Positions 6,733 to 11,746 of a stretch of DNA of 11,746 nt are shown here, in pieces. Both the position numbers and the translations under genes were made by a program. The stretch spans positions 146,010-157,755 of the forward strand of contig MU646338.1 of the NCBI GenBank assembly GCA_026770585.1, in the 5' to 3' direction. The notes under the pieces are model-generated. The model searched no databases. It was given only the letters and a program-made list of their open reading frames with translations, and had not been told where the DNA came from. The stretch is from Baffinella frigidus. Taxonomy: Eukaryota; Cryptophyceae; Cryptomonadales; Baffinellaceae. Every line of letters begins with the position of its first letter. Position 1 is the stretch's first letter.

Positions 6733-6894
6733 CAGGGGTACCTCGCTCATAAGAAAACGCCCCCCCGGTGCAGGGGTGCCTCGCCCATAAGAAAACGCTC
6801 CCCCCCTAGGACCCTAGAGTAGGCCTATGCCTTGAGGCCTGTGGTGGTCCCTCGGGGACAGGCGTTTCCTCATGAGCGAGGTTATCCTACACTG
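6733..6894. mobile_element. MITE family 1, copy B (duplicated left end)
   Basis: The left terminus CAGGGGTACCTCGCTCATAA occurs at 6733 and again, slightly changed, at 6771, a 38-bp tandem duplication. The right arm (GGCGTTTCCTCATGAGCGAGG, then a diverged end before CTG-TA) pairs with either. It shares the CTAGGACCCTA..GTAGGCCTATG centre with copy C. Confidence 0.6.
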
Positions 6895-6937
6895 TAGGGT
6901 AAAGGTATGATACTGATAGGAGTCCTGGTTTCCTTTA

Positions 6938-7054
6938 CAGGGGTACTCGCTCATAAGAAACCGCCCCCCCCTAGGACCCTACAGTAGGCCTATGCTTAGG
7001 GCCCTATGGTGATCCTGGGGGGGGGGGCGGTTTCTGATGAGCGAGGTACCCCTG
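6938..7054. mobile_element. MITE family 1, copy C (most complete, 117 bp, TA-flanked)
   Basis: The left end is CAGGGGTACTCGCTCATAAG and continues AAACCGCCCCCCCC; the right end is its near complement, closing in GAGGTACCCCTG. TA lies directly outside each end (6936-6937 and 7055-7056), as expected for Tc1/mariner-type or pogo-type insertion. Termini beginning CAG after TA are typical of pogo/Tigger-like elements, from family knowledge; no transposase is present here. Confidence 0.7.
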
Positions 7055-7176
7055 TAGGGCGTACCTGGTGAGCTGCCAAGAGCCACTTTCTGGTGTGAGA
7101 AGGATGTCCCCTAAATAGCGAGGAGATCGAATTTGACCGCCACGAGGTCATGGGCAGGTCCTAGGGTCCTACAGTA

Positions 7177-7348
7177 CAGCCCTTACTCGATTACAAGGTC
7201 ACACAATACAAGGTCACACACTGGACACTCCGATGTGGACCTTAATTATTTAAGGTCCGCACACTGACTGCTTTTTTGTGGACCTTAAATTTAAGGTCAC
7301 ACACACTGACTGCTTTTCGTGTGTGACCTTGTAATCGAGTAAGGGCTG
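7177..7348. mobile_element. MITE family 2, 172 bp, perfect 29-bp terminal inverted repeats, TA-flanked
   Basis: Positions 7177-7205 and 7320-7348 are exact reverse complements, beginning CAGCCCTTACTCGATTACAA. TA flanks both ends (7175-7176, 7349-7350). The interior holds two palindromic words (GGACCTTAATTATTTAAGGTCC and GGACCTTAAATTTAAGGTC) and a direct repeat of CACACTGACTGCTTTT. The untouched termini suggest recent insertion. No coding capacity, so it would depend on a Tc1/mariner-superfamily transposase elsewhere. Confidence 0.8.
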
Positions 7349-7350
7349 TA

Positions 7351-7994
7351 GGGCGTATGAGCGGGCTCGCCACTTAAGGGAAAGGACGGTTCCGCCTCGG
7401 GCCGAAAGGCCCAGAGTACATGTAGGTGATTTCTCAAAGGTGTTGCAGCAGATGCGATTGATAGATTTCTCAAAGGTCCCGATCCAGTTTCCGAGCCCTC
7501 AAAGAACGAGAGGGGGCCCGGCCCGGCCCGGACAAGAATATTTGTCAACTTATTTGTCAACTTATGACGATTGGGTAAATGCCCAATCCTTAAGTCACCT
7601 TATGACAATCGGGTAAGGGACTGCCCAGTCGGGTAGCAACTCCGGATCCCGTTGCTAAATGTATCAACAGTGCCAGACCGACCAAAACCTCCTTAGGTTA
7701 CATGTAGGTGATATCCATCCGGAAAATGCTCGTATGAGCGGCCGACACGGGGTACAGTAAGTGGCACAATGCGTAGCATGTGCGGCGCTGACGCTGGTTG
7801 TTTGGCAATAAATTATCAATCTCTCTGTAGGTGATACATTTCCCAAAGGTGTTACAGCAGATGCGATTGATTGCTTCGGGGGTAGATCCCCCCGTACTGA
7901 AACTCCGTCCTGATAGCGTCTAGACAGGTCAGGTGCGTTCTCAAAGTTGAGCTCTACCGTCGGCCAGTAATGTAGAAATGCCACCCAGCGATTT
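7351..7994. other. Gene-poor spacer with short direct repeats
   Basis: No gene is supported. A word of about 42 bp at 7421-7462 recurs with changes at 7826-7871 (TGTAGGTGAT..., then CAGATGCGATTGAT), and its first part again at 7702. ATTTGTCAACTT is tandemly doubled at 7539-7562, and CTTATGACRATYGGGTAA occurs at about 7561 and 7602. Two minus-strand reading frames (7297-7560, 7664-7984) carry matching SIASA.TPL stretches only because of the DNA repeat. Confidence 0.55.
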
Positions 7995-10958
7995 TAAGTT
8001 TTAGGGTTTAGGGTTTAGGATTTGGGGGTTAGGGTTTGGGTTTTAGGCTTTAGGCGTGAGGCTGTAGAGTTGAGAGTTTGAGTTTCAAGATTGAGGGTTT
8101 AGGGTTCAGGGTTTAGGGTTTAGGACCCAGGGTTTAGGATGTAGGGTTCAGGGTTTATAGTTTGGGGTTGAGTGTTCAGGGTTTAGGGTCTAGGGTTTGA
8201 GATTCAAGGTTTGGGGTTTAGGTTAAAGCTGTAGTGTTTACAGTTTGATGTTCATGATCAAGGGGTTACGAGTTAAGTGTCTAGGGTTTGGTGTTTAGGG
8301 CTGGGGTTCATAGTTTAGGGTTTAGGGTTTGGGGTTTAGGGTTTAGAGTTCAAAGTGTAAGGGTCAGGGCTAAATGTTCAGGGTTTAGGGTTTAGGGTTT
8401 AGGGTTTAGGGTTTAGGGTACAGGGTTCAGGGTTTAGGGCGTAGGGGTTACGGTTTATGGTTTGGGGATCAAGGTTTAGGGGTTAGGTCTTGGGGTTAAG
8501 GGTTTATAGTTTAGGTTTTAGGGTGCAAGGATTAGTGATTAGGGTTCAGGATTTGGGGGTTAAAGTTCTTTGATAAGGGTGTACGGTTCAGGGTATACGG
8601 TTTGGGGCCTCGGGTTTGGGGTTTAATGCTTAAGGTTTAGGTTTTGAGGGCTTAGGGTTTGATGGTTTTGGATTCAGGCCTTAAGGTTGGGGGTTTGGAG
8701 TTCAGGGCTTTGTGTTCAGGGTCTAGTGTTGAGGGTTTAGGGTATTGTGTTTGGGATTTAGGGTGTAGGATTTAGGGTTTATGGTGTGAGGATCAGGGTT
8801 TAGGCTTGAGGTCTGAGGGTTTAGGGTCCAGGGTGTAGGGTGCAAGGTGCAGGGATGAGGGATGAGGGTTTATAATTTAGGGATAAGTGTTCATTGTAAA
8901 GGGAGTAGGGTTCAGGGTGTAAGGTTTGGGGCCTAGGGTTTAGGGTTTGATGAGAGTTTATCATTTAGGTTTTGATGGTTTTGGGTTTAGGGTTCATGGT
9001 TCAGTGTTGTTGTTTTTAGGGGTTTGGGTTTAGGTTTAAGATTTAGGATTCAGGTCAGGGTCTAGGGATTAGGGAACAGGTTTTAGGGTTTAGGATTGAG
9101 GGTTCAAAGTTTCATGGTTGGGTTTCAAGATGTGGATCAAGGTATAAGTTGTAGAATCAGATTTGAGTGATTGGAGTCTTAGTGTTTGGGGTTCAGGGTT
9201 CAGGGTTCAGGGTTTAGAGATTAGGGGACAGGTTTTAGGGTTTAGGATTAAGGATTCAGAGTTCCATGGTTGGGTTTCAAAATGTGGATCAAGGTATAAG
9301 TTGTAGCATTAGATTTTAGAGGTAGGGGTCTTAGTGTTTGGGGTTTAGGGTTGATGGTTGAGGGTTTAGCGTTGAGGGTTGAGGGATGAGGGTCGAGGGT
9401 GTAGCTTTTAGGGTTTGAGGGGTTTGGGGTTTGGGTTATAGGTTTGAGGGTTTGAGTTTCAGGTTGGGGAATGGTGTTTGGTGTTTAGGGTTCAGGGTTG
9501 TGGGTTTACCGTTTAGGGTTTAGGTTTTGGGTTTAGGGTTTAGGGTTTAGGGTTTGGGGTTTAGGGTTTGGGGTCAAGGGTTTGGGGTTTAGGGTTTGGG
9601 GTTTGGGGTTGAGGGTTTATGGTTTGGGGTGTAGGATTCAGGGTTTAGGGATTAGAGTTTAGGATTTCGGGTTTCGGGTTGAGGGTTCAGGGTTTGGGAC
9701 ATATGTTTCAGTGTTGGAGGTTTGGGTTTCATGGTTTGGGATTTAGGGTTTAGATTTCTGGGGTTGAGAGTTTAAGTTTTAGGGTTAGGGGTTTAGTTTT
9801 CAGGGGTTAGGGTGTACTGTTTAGGGTTTAGATTTCAGGGTTTAGGGTCCAGGGTCAGGGTTCAGGGTTGGATTGTTTAGGGGGGGGGGGGGGTTGGTGT
9901 CAGATTCAAGTTATTGGGTTTACGGTTCAGGGTTTGGGTCTTAGGGTCTAGGGTTCAGGGTTAAGAACTTAGAGTTTAGGGTTTACGATTTAGGGTTTAG
10001 GGTTTTAGGTTTTAGGTTTTAGGTTTTAGGTTTTAGGTTTTAGGTTTTAGGTTTAGGGTTTAGGGTTTAGGGTTGTGGGTTGTGGGTTTAGGGTTTTCGG
10101 TTTAGGATTGAGGGTTTGGGTTGGGTTTGGGTTTTGAAGCTGAGGGTTTATGAATTTAGAGTTTAGGGTTTGTGTTTTAGGTGCAGGTTTTTGGTTTGGG
10201 TTTAAGAGTTGAAGGTTCATTGGTTAGTGTTTGTGGTTCAGTGTTTAGGATGTAGGGCCAAGGATTTAGGGTTAAGGGTTTAGGGTTTAGGGTTTAGGAT
10301 TTGGTGTGAGGTTTGACGTTTCAGAGTTCAGGATCAAAGTTTTAAAATTTGTGTTTTAAGTTGTGGATTTTCGGGTTCAGGGTTTCCGTTTGAGAGGTGA
10401 GTGTTTGGTTTTTACTTTTTACTTTTTGATTTTTAAAGGTTTGGGTTCTGATATCAAGGTTTTGGATTTAGGCTTTGAGTTTTCTGGAAAAGGGTGAATG
10501 GTTCCAGGTTTCGGGTTTACAGGTCAGGGCTCAGGGCTCAGGGTGTTAGGTTTTGGGTTTTGTAGTTCAGGATCAAGGTTTTAGGTTTTTTGTTTTAGGT
10601 TTTGGGTTCTATGTTTTAGGATTTTGGGTTTAGTGGCGAGTGTTTGGTGTCTAGTTTTTTCAGGGTTTTGGTTTTTGGTTTCCAGGTTTTCAGGGTTTTG
10701 GTTTTTGGTTTCAAGGGCTTAGCTTTTGGGTTTTAGGGTTTATGGTGAAGGGTTCAAGGTTTAGGGTTTAGAGTTAAGAATTTAGGGCTCAGGCTTTAGG
10801 GTTCGGGGTTTAGGTTTTGGGGGTTAGGGTTTAGGGTTTAGGGATTAGGGTTTTGAGTTGCGGATTCAGGGTTCAGGTTTCAGGGTTTAGGGTCAGGGTT
10901 TAGGGTTTATTTTTCAGGGTTTAGGGTGTAGTGGGTAGGGTGTAAGATTCAGGGTTTC
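7995..10958 (+). repeat. 3-kb degenerate TTTAGGG telomere-like block 2
   Basis: Almost every 6-8 bases contain GGG or GG preceded by T/A, and C is nearly absent from the plus strand. Perfect TTTAGGG appears in short runs (five copies at 8384-8418). TTTTAGG is repeated about seven times at about 10003-10051, and a run of 14 G lies at 9880-9893. There is no gene within it. Its G-rich strand has the same orientation as block 1. Confidence 0.9.
9067..9350. repeat. 132-bp direct duplication within block 2 (9067-9198 and 9219-9350)
   Basis: Both copies run from GATTAGGG(A/G)ACAGGTTTTAGGG through ATGGTTGGGTTTCAA and ATGTGGATCAAGGTATAAGT to CTTAGTGTTTGGGGTT, at a constant 152-base offset and with scattered substitutions. 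The match is far longer than chance sharing of the basic repeat. Confidence 0.85.
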
Positions 10959-11156
10959 TGAGGATATTACCCCATGTAGGATCCCGGGAGTGACTTTACA
11001 CAGGTCACCTCCCCTCGGTCACGTCCACTCGGTCACGTCCACTATAAGGAGATATAAGACTCGGCACGTGCCATCCGCCCCTTCCCTCAGTAAAGACTAT
11101 CTCGCACACGATGTTCCCGTGTGTCTCTAGCGCCCGAGCGTTGGGTAGTAGCCCCA
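10959..11156 (+). other. 198-bp unique island, promoter- or solo-LTR-like
   Basis: It interrupts telomere-like repeat sharply on both sides. It starts TGAGGATATTACCCC and ends GTAGTAGCCCCA (TG...CA). Inside are two exact tandem copies of CTCGGTCACGTCCA (11014-11041), then at once CTATAAGGAGATATAAG (TATA-like, 11042-11058), then a short hairpin CACACG..CGTGTG (about 11105-11122). Upstream element, TATA and a downstream leader in 200 bp suits an LTR of a retrotransposon, but no target duplication, primer site or coding part is visible. Confidence 0.35.
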
Positions 11157-11243
11157 GAGGGTTTAGGGTTTGATGATTTAGGGCCCAGGGTTCAGGGTTC
11201 AGGGTTCGGGGTTTGATGGTTCAAGGTTTTGGGTGTAGGGTTA
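11157..11243 (+). repeat. Telomere-like repeat remnant
   Basis: Degenerate GGGTTTAGGG/GGTTCAGGG units in the same orientation as block 2, from which the 198-bp island separates them. Confidence 0.8.
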
Positions 11244-11746
11244 CTACCGTAGGATGACCTCAATGGGACGGACCGACCTTGCAGGATCCTGAGGGAGGTG
11301 GTGGAGCCATTTCCTCAGAATTGAGGATATTGAAACGTTTTCAACCGAAGAGCGGTCTGAAATTGGAGCCGTTCGACCGAAATGGTGATGCCCGTAGGAG
11401 GACATCTGAAGAACGCCGCCCCGAAGGCGATGCCCGATTTCAAATTTCTCGACGACAATCCTGAGTTGTTTCAGAGATCTCAAAATTATTAAAACCTAAA
11501 GGAAATCAGACACCGTCTTCGGGGCGGCGTTCTTCAGAGGTGCCTAACTCCCTGGCGATGAAAAAACAAGATTTCCTAATTTGTTCCACGAAAATGCCAT
11601 TTTCATTGTCCGTCCTATTGAATTACAGCCGTTTTTTCGAGCGGGGTGATCTGCAATTTAAAACGACACCTCAAGAATTATATCTGGCCGGAGATCCTTA
11701 CATTTTCCTGTAGGCCCAAACACCGCATGGCGCCCCCCCACTCCCC
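11244..11746. other. Unassigned unique right end
   Basis: No gene can be assigned. A minus-strand reading frame of 79 codons (11483-11244) exists, but it shows no recognised motif. From about 11560 the sequence becomes AT-rich. The main structure is the inverted repeat listed separately. Confidence 0.5.
11405..11538. repeat. Perfect 22-bp inverted repeat with 90-base spacer
   Basis: TCTGAAGAACGCCGCCCCGA plus AG at 11405-11426 is the exact complement of 11517-11538. Arms are GC-rich and the 90-base spacer is AT-rich. It could be the termini of a 134-bp MITE or a long hairpin; no target duplication is evident (flanks GACA and GGTG). Confidence 0.8.

Noticed and set aside
6521-7056. CRISPR array
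   Set aside because: The repeats are inverted, unequal in spacing, have TA-flanked termini, and the genome is eukaryotic.
7297-7984. Two minus-strand ORFs sharing SIASA-TPL as a paralogous protein pair
   Set aside because: The likeness comes from a 42-bp DNA repeat; the rest of the two proteins does not match, and one overlaps the MITE.
7995-10958. A true chromosome end
   Set aside because: Repeats are degenerate and unique sequence follows on the right; a telomere would end in long perfect units.
11244-11483. Minus-strand ORF of 79 codons as a gene or as an exon with donor at GTAGTA
   Set aside because: No homologous motif, and part of it is one arm of the inverted repeat; kept only as a possibility in the discussion of the G-rich block.
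1-11746. tRNA, rRNA or snRNA genes
   Set aside because: No cloverleaf, box A/B pair or conserved rRNA words were seen on either strand by eye.

Overview
The window is nuclear DNA of a eukaryote, most likely a microalga with a complex plastid. The evidence is GC-rich exons split by short introns, a possible signal-plus-transit leader on the main gene, domain types common in algae, and long stretches of degenerate TTTAGGG (plant/alga-type telomere) repeats. The lineage cannot be fixed from sequence alone. Splice sites that keep little more than AG|G, one probable GC-AG intron and telomere-like intron filler would suit a dinoflagellate or haptophyte, but that is an inference.

Two divergent genes fill the left half. 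On the minus strand (about 2065 down to the left edge) is the 5' part of a classical short-chain dehydrogenase/reductase (SDR). Its exons were found by family motifs, and two of them lie either side of a 1.3-kb intron made of telomere-like repeat. Two single-base frame problems at 5-base homopolymers mean it is either a pseudogene or carries consensus errors. About 300 bp away, on the plus strand (2362-6217), is a seven-exon gene predicted to encode 856 residues: a PfkB (ribokinase-like) kinase closest to the MAK32-like branch. Its kinase fold appears to be interrupted by about 250 residues that hold a Y/W-rich glycine-containing module and a WW domain. All six of its introns are phase 0, and four carry CCCTAAA/CCCTGAA repeats in sense orientation, as does the large SDR intron on the opposite strand.

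From 6218 to 7990 there is no supported gene. This part holds a short GC-rich tandem repeat, a family of CAGGGG-ended inverted-repeat elements, and a 172-bp element with perfect 29-bp terminal inverted repeats flanked by TA, which looks like a Tc1/mariner/pogo-type MITE. From 7995 to 10958 lies an almost C-free, G-rich block of degenerate TTTAGGG repeat, followed by a 198-bp promoter- or LTR-like island, a little more repeat, and a unique right end with a perfect 22-bp inverted repeat.

No functional link between the SDR and the kinase can be shown; they may share a bidirectional promoter. The most notable features are the composite kinase, the oriented telomere-like intron filler with uniform phase-0 splicing, and the MITE cluster.
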